Shown piece by piece: positions 46,893 through 54,597 of a DNA stretch of 64,000 nt. The notes under the pieces are model-generated. The model ran no database searches and was not told where the DNA came from. It worked only from the letters and a program-made list of their open reading frames with translations. The position numbers and the translations under genes were made by a program. The stretch's first letter is position 1. The number at the start of each line of letters is the position of its first letter. The stretch is from Archangiaceae bacterium (GTDB lineage Bacteria > Myxococcota > Myxococcia > Myxococcales > Myxococcaceae): positions 186,001 through 250,000 of the forward strand of contig JADJNS010000012.1 of NCBI GenBank assembly GCA_016714225.1, given 5' to 3'.

Positions 46893-47705
46893 TTGAGTCG
46901 ACACCTGTTGCTGTTCTTCGCGCTCTCGGCCGGGAGGGCGTTCGCCCAGGACGATGGCCTCGGCCTCGATCTGAGTGACACGGCTCCCAAGAAGGAGGAG
47001 CCGAAGAAGGAGGCCGAGCCGAAGAAGGCGAGTACGCCGCACCCTTCGGACGATGCTGCTCCTTCTGCGCCCGCCGCCAAGAACACCGGCTCGGCGGTCG
47101 AGCGCGACATCACCCAAGACGACCGGGTGAAGAGCGTGCAGAAGAAGCTGTACCTAAAGAGGTACCGCTTCGAGCTGGCACCGTACTTCATGGTGTCGCT
47201 CAACGACCCCTACTACACGAAGATCGGCGGAGCGGTTCGCGCCGCCTTTCACCTGAGCGACACGCTGGCGCTTTCGGCGCGCGGGTCGATCATGAAGGTG
47301 CTCAGCACCGAAGACGTGCGCGTCGCCAAGAAGGTGTTCAACTCGCAGGTGTACCGCTCGGTGCCGATCTGGTCGGTGATGGGCGACTTCGAGTGGAGCC
47401 CGTTTTACGGAAAGGTCGCGTTCGGCAACACCATCGTTCACCTCGACGGCTTCGTGATCGCGGGCGGGGGCGCGGTGGCAACCGAGACCACGCCGAAGTC
47501 CGGCTTCAAGCCGGCGTTCGACATCGGCGGCGGCCTGCGCTTCGTGGCGCGTGACTGGGTGGCGGTGAACGCGTCGCTCATCAACACGACCTACGTCGAC
47601 AACCCGGCCGGTACCACGCACGGCGCGACGCAGAACATGTTGATGATGATGGTGGGCATGTCGATTTTCATTCCCTTCAAGTCGACGTTCCGGGAGGCCG
47701 AATGA
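46893..47705 (+). CDS. gltB: Outer-membrane beta-barrel protein, GltB-like
   Basis: 270 residues from TTG 46893 with GGAGTGA six bases upstream. The signal peptide is LLLFFALSAGRAFA. A Lys/Glu/Pro-rich linker follows, then a myxobacterial OMP-type beta barrel (KRYRFELAPYFMVSLNDPYY, ending MLMMMVGMSIFIPF). In M. xanthus GltB and GltA are paired outer-membrane barrels of the Agl/Glt gliding motor. The next gene overlaps by four bases (ATGA). The assignment as GltB rather than GltA rests on gene order. Confidence 0.65.
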   Translation: MSRHLLLFFALSAGRAFAQDDGLGLDLSDTAPKKEEPKKEAEPKKASTPHPSDDAAPSAPAAKNTGSAVERDITQDDRVKSVQKKLYLKRYRFELAPYFMVSLNDPYYTKIGGAVRAAFHLSDTLALSARGSIMKVLSTEDVRVAKKVFNSQVYRSVPIWSVMGDFEWSPFYGKVAFGNTIVHLDGFVIAGGGAVATETTPKSGFKPAFDIGGGLRFVARDWVAVNASLINTTYVDNPAGTTHGATQNMLMMMVGMSIFIPFKSTFREAE

Positions 47706-48460
47706 TGCGCGCCATTGCATTCGGTCTGCTGGTGCTCGCCGCGGCTCCGGCCTTCGCGCAGAACAAGAGCGAAGAAGAAGCAGGCGACGTGTCGGAGGTC
47801 GACAAAGACCGCACCGGCCCGTTGCGCGATCGCGTGCGCCCGGTGTCGGGACACTTGTTCCTGATGAAGGGCCGGTTCGAGATCAGCCCCGAGATCGGCT
47901 TCTCGTTCCGCGACTCGTTCTACACGAAGTACGTGCCGGGCCTGCTGCTGAGCTTCCACTTCACCGAAGAGCTCGGGGTCAGCATTCGCGGCGGCTACGC
48001 GATCTCCACGGTGGCGAGCGCGGCGCAGATCTGCACCAACGACGAGAACGGCGTGCGCGGCTGCCGCAGCCCGACGTTGGAAGAGCTCGACAACGGCGCC
48101 ACCGACGGCACGTTGCCGTACGGCCGCATGGGGCTGATCGCCGACCTGAACCTCGAGTGGGCGCCGCTCTACGGCAAGCTGGGCACGCTGGCGGTGCTGC
48201 CCTTCTTGGACATGGTCCACTTCAACATGTACGTCTCGCTGGGGCCGGCGTTCATGATCACCGGATTCGCCAACGCGTTTCCGCTGGGCGGCAACATCGA
48301 CGTCGGCTTTCGCTTCTTCGTGAACCGCTTCATCACCGTGCGGCTCGAGCTGCGAGACCTCATCTATTACGAGAAGCAGAACACCGGCTCGGTTCGCAAC
48401 CAGCTGATGGGTGACCTGGGCATCTCGTTCTTCCTTCCCACCGACTTCACCCGGGAGTGA
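47702..48460 (+). CDS. gltA: Outer-membrane beta-barrel protein, GltA-like
   Basis: 252 residues. Signal peptide AIAFGLLVLAAAPAFA. Barrel strands are evident (KGRFEISPEIGFSFRDSFYT, LLLSFHFTEELGVSIRGGY, FVNRFITVRLELRDLIYY). It shares the architecture of the upstream barrel protein. A loop carries two cysteines (AAQICTNDENGVRGCRSP). It overlaps both neighbours by four bases, giving tight coupling gltB-gltA-gltC. It would sit in the outer membrane as part of the gliding-motility complex. Confidence 0.68.
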   Translation: MMRAIAFGLLVLAAAPAFAQNKSEEEAGDVSEVDKDRTGPLRDRVRPVSGHLFLMKGRFEISPEIGFSFRDSFYTKYVPGLLLSFHFTEELGVSIRGGYAISTVASAAQICTNDENGVRGCRSPTLEELDNGATDGTLPYGRMGLIADLNLEWAPLYGKLGTLAVLPFLDMVHFNMYVSLGPAFMITGFANAFPLGGNIDVGFRFFVNRFITVRLELRDLIYYEKQNTGSVRNQLMGDLGISFFLPTDFTRE

Positions 48461-48465
48461 GTGCC

Positions 48466-50322
48466 ATGAAGCGTGCGATCGCCGTCGCGTTGTCGCTGTT
48501 GATCGCCTCGCCTGCGCTCGCGCAGATGAGCTTCGAGGGCCTCGACCTCGGAGGGAAGAAGGCGAAGAAGAAGAAGGCCGACCCGGAGAAGAAGAAAGAG
48601 CCCGAGAAGAAGCCCGACGACGGCGACTCTTCCGAGGTGAAGATGCCGGCCGAGGGGTTGGACCTCACCAAGCCCCCCGAGAAGACCGAGAAGAACGAGA
48701 AGAAGGGTGGGGCGGCGGCGCCCACCATGTCGTTCGAAGGGGTCGACGTGTCGGGCAAGGCGGCCGATCGCCAGAAGCTCGATGCGGCAGTGAAAGAGTT
48801 CAAGAACGACAACTACGAGCGGGCGGCGATCGCGGCGTACGAGCTGATGAACGACCCGAAGATGGCGGGCCTCGCCACCGAGTCCGAGTACCTGCTCGCC
48901 AAGTCGCTCTACCGCATGAACATGTTCCACAGCTCGCTGGGCGAGTTCTCGAAAATTCTCGCGCGCGGGCCGCAGACCAAGTTCTTCAAGAGCTCGCTCG
49001 AGTGGCTGTTCTTCATCTCGCGCAAGACGGTGAACGAGCAGGTGGTGCTCGACGAGATCGCGAAGTACTCGAACTTCGACTTCCCCGAGCGGTTCCGCTC
49101 GGAGTTCCGGTACCTGTTGGCGCGCTACCACTTCGTGCGCGGCAAGGCGCTCGACGAGGTCGACCAGAAGGGCGAGGCCGACAAGAGCTTCGAAGAGGTG
49201 AAGCGCCTGGTGCTGATGATTCCCAAGGGCGACCCCTTCTTCCCCAAGGGCAAGTACCTCGAGGGCCTGGCGTACTTCCGCGACAACAAGCCCGAGGCCG
49301 CGCTGGAGGCGATGAAAGAGGTGGTGCGGGTGACCCGGCCGCCGAATGGCCCGATGACCGCCGAGGTGCGCGCGAACCTGCAGCTGCGCGAGCTGGCGTT
49401 CATGCAGCTGGCCCGCACCCACTACGGCGCCAAGCAGAACCGCTACGCCATCTACTACTTCGGCAAGGTCGAGCGCGGGAACACCCAGTGGCTCGAGGCG
49501 CTGTTCGAGTCGTCGTGGGCCAGCTACCGCATCGGCAAGTACGAGCAGTCGCTGGGCAACCTCATCACCCTGGCGGCGCCGTTCTTCCGCGACGAGTACT
49601 TCCCCGAAGCGCTGATCTTGAAGGCGGTGATCTACTTCGAGAACTGCCGCTACCGCGAAGCGCTGTCGATCATCGAAGACTTCGAGCGCATCTACGGGCC
49701 GGTTCAGGAAGAGCTCGACGCGCTGGTGAAGAAGAACCTGGCCGCGACCGAGTACTACACGGTGCTCGCCGACGTGCAGAAGAAGAACTCCAAGGGCAAA
49801 GAGCTCAACGCCACCGACCAGCTGCTCGAGCGCATCTTGAAGCTGGCGCTGACCGATCAGGACCTCAAGAAGACCTCCGACTCGATCAACGAGCTGGAGC
49901 AGGAGATCGACTCGTTCTCGAGCAAGACCGACAACTTCAAGTTCAGCGGCCTCGCCAAGGCGCTGATCGAAGGGCTCAAGCAGCAGCGCGAGCAGCTGAT
50001 CTCGAAGGCCGGCACCATGTCGAAGGGCAAGCTCGAGTTCGAGCTCGACGAGCTGAAGACCCTGCGCAGCAACGGCCTGCGCATCAAGTTCGAGACCACC
50101 ACCAAAGAGAAAGAGTTCTTGGAGGAGTCGCTCAAGGCCGGCGGCTCGCTCGAGACGCTGCGCAAGTACAAGTACTCGGCGGCGGTCGACGACGACCACC
50201 TGTACTGGCCGTACGTCGGCGAGTACTGGCGCGACGAGCTCGGCACCTACGAGTACACCCTGACCAAGGGGTGCATCGAGCAGGGCGGCAACAAGCCTGG
50301 TGCTGAGACGGGCGGTAGGTAG
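48466..50322 (+). CDS. gltC: Periplasmic TPR protein, GltC-like gliding-motility protein
   Basis: 618 residues from ATG 48466 (MKRAIAVALSLLIASPALA), with GGAGTGA seven bases upstream; GTG 48457 is an alternative. Signal peptide, then a Lys/Glu-rich linker in which SFEGLDLGGKK and SFEGVDVSGK recur. Long TPR-like helices follow (LAKSLYRMNMFHSSLGEFSK, AIYYFGKVERGNTQWLEALF, SSWASYRIGKYEQSLGN), then a coiled-coil C-terminus. In M. xanthus GltC is a soluble periplasmic TPR protein that binds GltB. The stop codon lies inside the long inverted repeat at 50319-50444. Confidence 0.75.
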   Translation: MKRAIAVALSLLIASPALAQMSFEGLDLGGKKAKKKKADPEKKKEPEKKPDDGDSSEVKMPAEGLDLTKPPEKTEKNEKKGGAAAPTMSFEGVDVSGKAADRQKLDAAVKEFKNDNYERAAIAAYELMNDPKMAGLATESEYLLAKSLYRMNMFHSSLGEFSKILARGPQTKFFKSSLEWLFFISRKTVNEQVVLDEIAKYSNFDFPERFRSEFRYLLARYHFVRGKALDEVDQKGEADKSFEEVKRLVLMIPKGDPFFPKGKYLEGLAYFRDNKPEAALEAMKEVVRVTRPPNGPMTAEVRANLQLRELAFMQLARTHYGAKQNRYAIYYFGKVERGNTQWLEALFESSWASYRIGKYEQSLGNLITLAAPFFRDEYFPEALILKAVIYFENCRYREALSIIEDFERIYGPVQEELDALVKKNLAATEYYTVLADVQKKNSKGKELNATDQLLERILKLALTDQDLKKTSDSINELEQEIDSFSSKTDNFKFSGLAKALIEGLKQQREQLISKAGTMSKGKLEFELDELKTLRSNGLRIKFETTTKEKEFLEESLKAGGSLETLRKYKYSAAVDDDHLYWPYVGEYWRDELGTYEYTLTKGCIEQGGNKPGAETGGR

Positions 50323-50444
50323 TCGAGGCCGATCTCGGCCGATCTCTTCGTTGCCCGCTCCGCTCCGTGCTCATGGCCATACTGCGGCCACTCCGCGCGG
50401 TGCTCGCGGGCGCCTCGACCTCGGCCGAGCTCGACCTCGACTAC
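50319..50444. repeat. 24-bp inverted repeat around a 78-nt loop
   Basis: GTAGTCGAGGCCGATCTCGG plus CCGA (50319-50342) is the inverse of TCGGCCGAGCTCGACCTCGA plus CTAC (50421-50444) with two mismatches. It starts on the gltC stop codon and lies between convergent gltC and the histone gene. It could act as a two-way terminator or be a small palindromic element. Confidence 0.6.
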
Positions 50445-50537
50445 CCGTCACGTTGCGTTGAGCTTTGGGGGAAAAAGTCGAACGCGCCGGCGGGTTGGCC
50501 CCACGCGGCGCGTCCGTGACTGCAGGGCTGAGCGACC

Positions 50538-50732
50538 TCAGCTGACGATGAAGTCGTGGGCGCGAACGGTCTTGCGGCCGTTCTGCTTGGTGCGCTTGCC
50601 GGCCTGCTCGAGCAGCCAGTAGACGTACGCGTTGAGCCCGTCGAACGCGTCGCCCGAGACGTTGAGGTTCATCTTCTTCAGAACGGCCTTCGCCTTGCTC
50701 GCGATGACCAACGGCTCTTTGCCCTTCGCCAT
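50538..50732 (-). CDS. Bacterial histone-fold protein
   Basis: 64 residues, MAKGKEPLVIASKAKAVLKK, then DAFDGLNAYVYWLLEQAGKR, then NGRKTVRAHDFIVS. The helix-strand-helix pattern and the closing NGRKTVRAHDFI box match the single-histone-fold proteins of bacteria such as Bdellovibrio (recalled box DGRKTVMARDF). It would dimerise through the long central helix and may bind DNA. Basic residues are at both ends. It is a single gene, convergent with gltC, with a purine-rich Shine-Dalgarno. The histone call is from pattern recognition, not a search. Confidence 0.78.
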   Translation of the reverse strand: MAKGKEPLVIASKAKAVLKKMNLNVSGDAFDGLNAYVYWLLEQAGKRTKQNGRKTVRAHDFIVS

Positions 50733-50786
50733 GTGACTGCCCCCGTCGAAACGCCGAGAGATTTCGGCGCTCGAACGGTATCGCAG

Positions 50787-51014
50787 CTACTGGCAGACCT
50801 GAACGCAATCTTGGCTGCCCTGGAGGTAGGGGCGGCAGGTGCACGCTTTGCTCGCGCAGCCGCCGTCGGCCTCGCAGGCGGTGACGCAGGCCGGGTCGCC
50901 GCCCGAGGTGGTGAACACGCAGTGATGCCCGGAGGGACACGAGCCGGGCCGGCAGGCCGCCGGCGCGGAGCAACCCGCGAACGTCACCGCCACCGCCAGA
51001 AGCAGCAATCGCAT
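50787..51014 (-). CDS. Small cysteine-rich lipoprotein
   Basis: 75 residues from ATG 51014 (MRLLLLAVAVTFAGC), a lipoprotein signal with lipobox FAGC. The mature part has about eleven cysteines (ACRPGSCPSGHHCVF, ACVTACEADGGCASKACTC, QDCVQVC), so it is likely disulfide-rich and exposed at the outer membrane. A longer in-frame start exists (51047) but would spoil the signal peptide. It is divergent from plsX with only about 26 bp between starts. No function known. Confidence 0.68.
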   Translation of the reverse strand: MRLLLLAVAVTFAGCSAPAACRPGSCPSGHHCVFTTSGGDPACVTACEADGGCASKACTCRPYLQGSQDCVQVCQ

Positions 51015-51040
51015 GCGCGGTGCGTATGATGCCGGGCGCG

Positions 51041-52141
51041 ATGGCACAAGCGGCCAAAGACAAGAAGGCGAAGGCCCAGAGCAAAGCGGCTCCCCAGGGC
51101 GAAGAGGCGGCGCCGGTGAAGCCGGTGACCATCGCCTTCGACGTGATGGGGTCCGACCACGGCCCCGAAGAGGTGATTCGCGGCGCGGCCCAGCTCACAC
51201 TCGAGACGCCGCACATTCACGCGCTGCTGGTGGGCGACCGGGCGGTGATCGACGGGGCGCTGGCCAACATTCGCCACAACGCCGAGCGGGTGGCGGTGCA
51301 GCACGCCGGCCAGTGGGTGGCGATGACCGACAAGCCGGCGGCCGCCCTCGACGAGAAGAAAGAGGCGTCGATCACGGTGGCGGCGCGGCTGGTGGCCGAA
51401 GGTGAAGCCGAGGCGCTGGTGAGCGCCGGCAACACCGGCGCGGGGGTGCTGGCCTGCGCGCGGCACTTCAAGCTGCTGCCCAACGTGCGGCGCGCGGCGC
51501 TGGCGACCGTCTACCCGACGCAGTTGAACCACGGCGCGAAAGAAGACCCGTTCTCGCTGATTCTCGACGTGGGCGCGACCGTCGACGCCAGCGCCGATGA
51601 CCTGGTGGCGTTCGCGGTGATGGGCAGCGCCTACGCGCGCATCATCTCGAAGAACCCCGAGCCCAAGGTCGCGCTGCTGTCGAACGGCACCGAGGCGCAG
51701 AAGGGGCCTCCGCGGGTGGTCGAGGCCAACGCGCGGCTGTCGAAGATGCGCTCGCTCAACTTCATCGGCAACGTCGAGGGCATCGACATACCGAAGGGCA
51801 CCGCCGACGTGGTGGTGTGCGACGGCTTCGTGGGCAACGTGTGCCTCAAGATGCTCGAGGGCGTCTCGGAGACCGTCGTCGAGCTGGCCCGCTACGCCTA
51901 CAAAGAGAAGCTGTTGTGGCGGGCCGGGCTGGCGATGCTCTCGGGGGGCATCGAGCGCATCAAGGTGGCGACCGACTGGGAGCAGTACGGCGGAGCGCCG
52001 ATTCTGGGGTTCGATCGGGTCTTCATCAAGGCGCACGGCCGGTCGAAGGCCAAGGCCATCTTCAACGCCGGCAAGGTGGCGGCGAAGGCGGCGAGCAACG
52101 GGCTGGCCGAGTCGATTCAAGACACCTTGCCGCCCCGCTGA
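51041..52141 (+). CDS. plsX: PlsX, phosphate acyltransferase
   Basis: 366 residues from ATG 51041; ATGs 51026 and 51029 are also possible. PlsX converts acyl-ACP to acyl-phosphate for phosphatidic acid synthesis. Family motifs are VTIAFDVMGSDHGPEEVIRG, VSAGNTGAGVLACARHFK, VALLSNGTEAQKG, FIGNVEGIDIPKGTADVVV and VCDGFVGNVCLKMLEG. An Ala/Lys-rich N-terminal extension of about 25 residues precedes the domain. Unlike many bacteria, rpmF and fabH are not adjacent here. It is peripheral to the inner membrane. Confidence 0.95.
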   Translation: MAQAAKDKKAKAQSKAAPQGEEAAPVKPVTIAFDVMGSDHGPEEVIRGAAQLTLETPHIHALLVGDRAVIDGALANIRHNAERVAVQHAGQWVAMTDKPAAALDEKKEASITVAARLVAEGEAEALVSAGNTGAGVLACARHFKLLPNVRRAALATVYPTQLNHGAKEDPFSLILDVGATVDASADDLVAFAVMGSAYARIISKNPEPKVALLSNGTEAQKGPPRVVEANARLSKMRSLNFIGNVEGIDIPKGTADVVVCDGFVGNVCLKMLEGVSETVVELARYAYKEKLLWRAGLAMLSGGIERIKVATDWEQYGGAPILGFDRVFIKAHGRSKAKAIFNAGKVAAKAASNGLAESIQDTLPPR

Positions 52142-52221
52142 GCTCAACCGCGAAACATCTCGAGCGGCGGGGCGGGGTGCCGCTCTCGCGTCGGCCGCGA
52201 GCCTGCTAGGGTGCCCGCGGC

Positions 52222-53541
52222 ATGGACGCGGTGCGAAACAGGGCCCGGGGGCAGAAGGCGAGCGCGTCGGCGCGCGTTCGGGCGGGCCCTGCGCCCACTG
52301 GCGCGGTGGCCGCGAGCCAGGTGACGCCCGGTACCGTCGACGCCGCCGAGATCGCCTCGTCGCCCGCGCTCTCGCGCCTGGTGGGCAGCGCGGCGGCGCG
52401 CCTGATGTCTCAGGTCGCCTTCGAGCCGCTGATTGGCCCTCCGCCCGGCACCCCGCTGATGACCGGCGGCACGCTCATCTCTCCGGGCTACGGGTGCACC
52501 GACCCCGCGCAGAGCTACCTCGAGAACCTCGCCTCGGTGAAGGAAGCCGGCATTCCGCGCTTCCCGCGGCTGACTCCGGTCGAGCGGCGCCACGAGACCG
52601 CGTTCGCGGGCGACGTGCAGCAGCACCTCGAGCACTACGTCGAGGGCGTCGAGCTGATGGCGAAAGACGAGCGGCTGGGCACGCTGGTGTTCGAGCCCGA
52701 CGGGGTGAAGCGGCAGTACCCGCCTTACGGCACCGGGGCCGAGCCGCAGAGCGACGCCGAGCGGGCCGCGCGCGCCGAGGCGAACCATGCGCTGCACCCC
52801 GCGGCGACGGTGGTGGCGCGGCTGGCGTTCTTGAAGCGGCTCGACGCGCTTCGAGCGCTGCCCGAAGGCGACCCTGCGCGCACGGTGTTCGCGACCGCCG
52901 GTGGCTGCGCGGCGGGCAAGAGCGACATGGACGAGGCGGTGCGCCAGCAGTTCGGCGGCTTCCCCTTCGGCGCGATGTGGGACGCCGCGGGCGAGGCCGA
53001 CTCGCTCGACAACGCCTGGGTCTTGCAAGCGTGCGAGGCACGCGGGCTGAAGGTTGTGTTCGCGTTCGCCGCCAACGACGCGCCCCACCAGTACCCGTAC
53101 GTACTGAACCGCGGGCGGCGCACCGGCCGCTACGTCGACGCGGTGACCTTCGCCAGCTCGTACACCCACGGCACCCGCAACATGCGCGCGTTCTTGAGCT
53201 CGCCGGCGTACCTGAAGGCCGAGGCGCGCGGAGTCGCCTCGACCCTGGCGATGGACATGGGCGCCTACGACAAGCTGTCGGAGAAAGACCACAACCGCGC
53301 GCACTACCCGCGCGCGCGCCTGCTGGGCGACCAGGGCATCATCAGCGCCGCCGACGTGCCTGCGGTGGAAGACCTCGACGTGCTGGTGGGCGCCGCGCTG
53401 AAGGTGATCGAAAAAGAGGCTCGGGCGCTGCGTGCCGAAGGCAGAGACCCGTCGCTGATGCTGCAGGCCACGGTGGGGAGCGCAGAGAAGTTCGTGCGGG
53501 CGGCTGGCTCGCCTTCGGGCTCGACTGCGCTCGGGGGCTGA
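52222..53541 (+). CDS. Zeta-toxin-like P-loop kinase
   Basis: 439 residues. The N-terminal 215 residues are helical and unassigned. Then comes a P-loop kinase: Walker A GGCAAGKSD (residues 227-235), FGAMWDAAGEADSLDNAWVL, strand GLKVVFAFAAND, and RRTGRYVDAVTF with the TGR motif seen in zeta toxins. It is probably a small-molecule or nucleotide-sugar kinase of the zeta/AAA_33 group. No epsilon antitoxin is nearby. The next gene starts five bases later, so the two form a pair. The ATG 52222 is the natural start. Confidence 0.72.
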   Translation: MDAVRNRARGQKASASARVRAGPAPTGAVAASQVTPGTVDAAEIASSPALSRLVGSAAARLMSQVAFEPLIGPPPGTPLMTGGTLISPGYGCTDPAQSYLENLASVKEAGIPRFPRLTPVERRHETAFAGDVQQHLEHYVEGVELMAKDERLGTLVFEPDGVKRQYPPYGTGAEPQSDAERAARAEANHALHPAATVVARLAFLKRLDALRALPEGDPARTVFATAGGCAAGKSDMDEAVRQQFGGFPFGAMWDAAGEADSLDNAWVLQACEARGLKVVFAFAANDAPHQYPYVLNRGRRTGRYVDAVTFASSYTHGTRNMRAFLSSPAYLKAEARGVASTLAMDMGAYDKLSEKDHNRAHYPRARLLGDQGIISAADVPAVEDLDVLVGAALKVIEKEARALRAEGRDPSLMLQATVGSAEKFVRAAGSPSGSTALGG

Positions 53542-53546
53542 CGGCC

Positions 53547-54557
53547 GTGCACGTCAGGCGCATCTACCGGTGGGATCTCGACAAGACCTACCTGCAGACC
53601 GACTTCGACACGCTCCGGCAGCTGGTGCGCACCGCGCTGCAGAAGGCGAGCGAGAAGAAGGCGGTGCCGGGGGCGGCGGCGCTGATTCGCGAGCTCAAGG
53701 GGCCCGAGTCGAAGCTGTGCATCGTCTCGGGCAGCCCCACCCAGATGCGCACCGTGCTGGCCGAGAAGCTCAAGCTCGACGGGGTCGAGTTCGACGAGCT
53801 GGTGCTCAAAGACAACGTGCGCAACCTGCTGCGGGGCAAGTTCAAGGCCCTGCGTGGGCAGGTCGGGTACAAGCTGCCGGTGCTGCTCGAGAGCCGCGCC
53901 CGCGCGCCGGTGGACGCAGAAGAGGTGCTGTTCGGAGACGACGCCGAGGCCGACGCGTTCGTCTACTCGCTGTACGCCGACATGGTGGCGCGGCGGGTCG
54001 ACGAGCCGGTGGTGCACCAGGTGCTCGAAGCGGCCGAGGTGTACGACGACGATCGCCACCGCATCGTCAAACAGTGGCGCGAGATTCCCCACGCCGACCC
54101 GGTGCGGCGCATCTTCATCAACCTCGACCGCCTCACCCCGCCGGCCTACTTCGGCCGCTACGGCCCGCGGGTGGTGCCGATCTTCAACTACTTCCAGGCG
54201 GCGCTGGTGCTGTGCGGCGACGGGCACCTCTCGCCGGTGCAGGCCCTCAAAGTCATGGTCGAGATGGTGCAGACCGCGGGGTACAACCTGCTCACCCTGT
54301 CGAACAGCTTCCAAGACCTGATTCGTCGCGGCTTCCCGCTGAACGCGGTGGCCAGCGGCTTCGCCGAGGCGCTGCAGGGGCCGGCGGCGCTCTTCAACGC
54401 GGTACGCCCGGTGCCCGACATCATCGCCGCGTTCACCAAACGGCTGGCGGCGCTGGGCACGCCGCCGGCACCTCCCCCGGCGCGGCCGGTCGATTACCTC
54501 TCCCTGCTCGACGACGCACGCCCGCGGACTCACAAGGCTCGCAAGCAGCGGGTTTGA
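53547..54557 (+). CDS. HAD/APP1-like phosphatase-domain protein
   Basis: 336 residues from GTG 53547. The N-terminus RIYRWDLDKTYLQTD carries a DxDxT-type nucleophile motif and LCIVSGSPTQM the second HAD-like motif. A later EEVLFGDDAEADAF fits a metal-binding acidic loop. The layout resembles the phosphatidate phosphatase APP1 catalytic domain (DUF2183). A helical C-terminal domain (ALKVMVEMVQTAGYNLLTL, GFPLNAVASGFAEALQGPAA) follows. The substrate is unknown; position after the kinase gene suggests they act on one phospho-compound. Confidence 0.75.
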   Translation: MHVRRIYRWDLDKTYLQTDFDTLRQLVRTALQKASEKKAVPGAAALIRELKGPESKLCIVSGSPTQMRTVLAEKLKLDGVEFDELVLKDNVRNLLRGKFKALRGQVGYKLPVLLESRARAPVDAEEVLFGDDAEADAFVYSLYADMVARRVDEPVVHQVLEAAEVYDDDRHRIVKQWREIPHADPVRRIFINLDRLTPPAYFGRYGPRVVPIFNYFQAALVLCGDGHLSPVQALKVMVEMVQTAGYNLLTLSNSFQDLIRRGFPLNAVASGFAEALQGPAALFNAVRPVPDIIAAFTKRLAALGTPPAPPPARPVDYLSLLDDARPRTHKARKQRV

Positions 54558-54597
54558 GTCGCGACGACAGGTTGCGTTATAGGCCCACGCGGAATTC

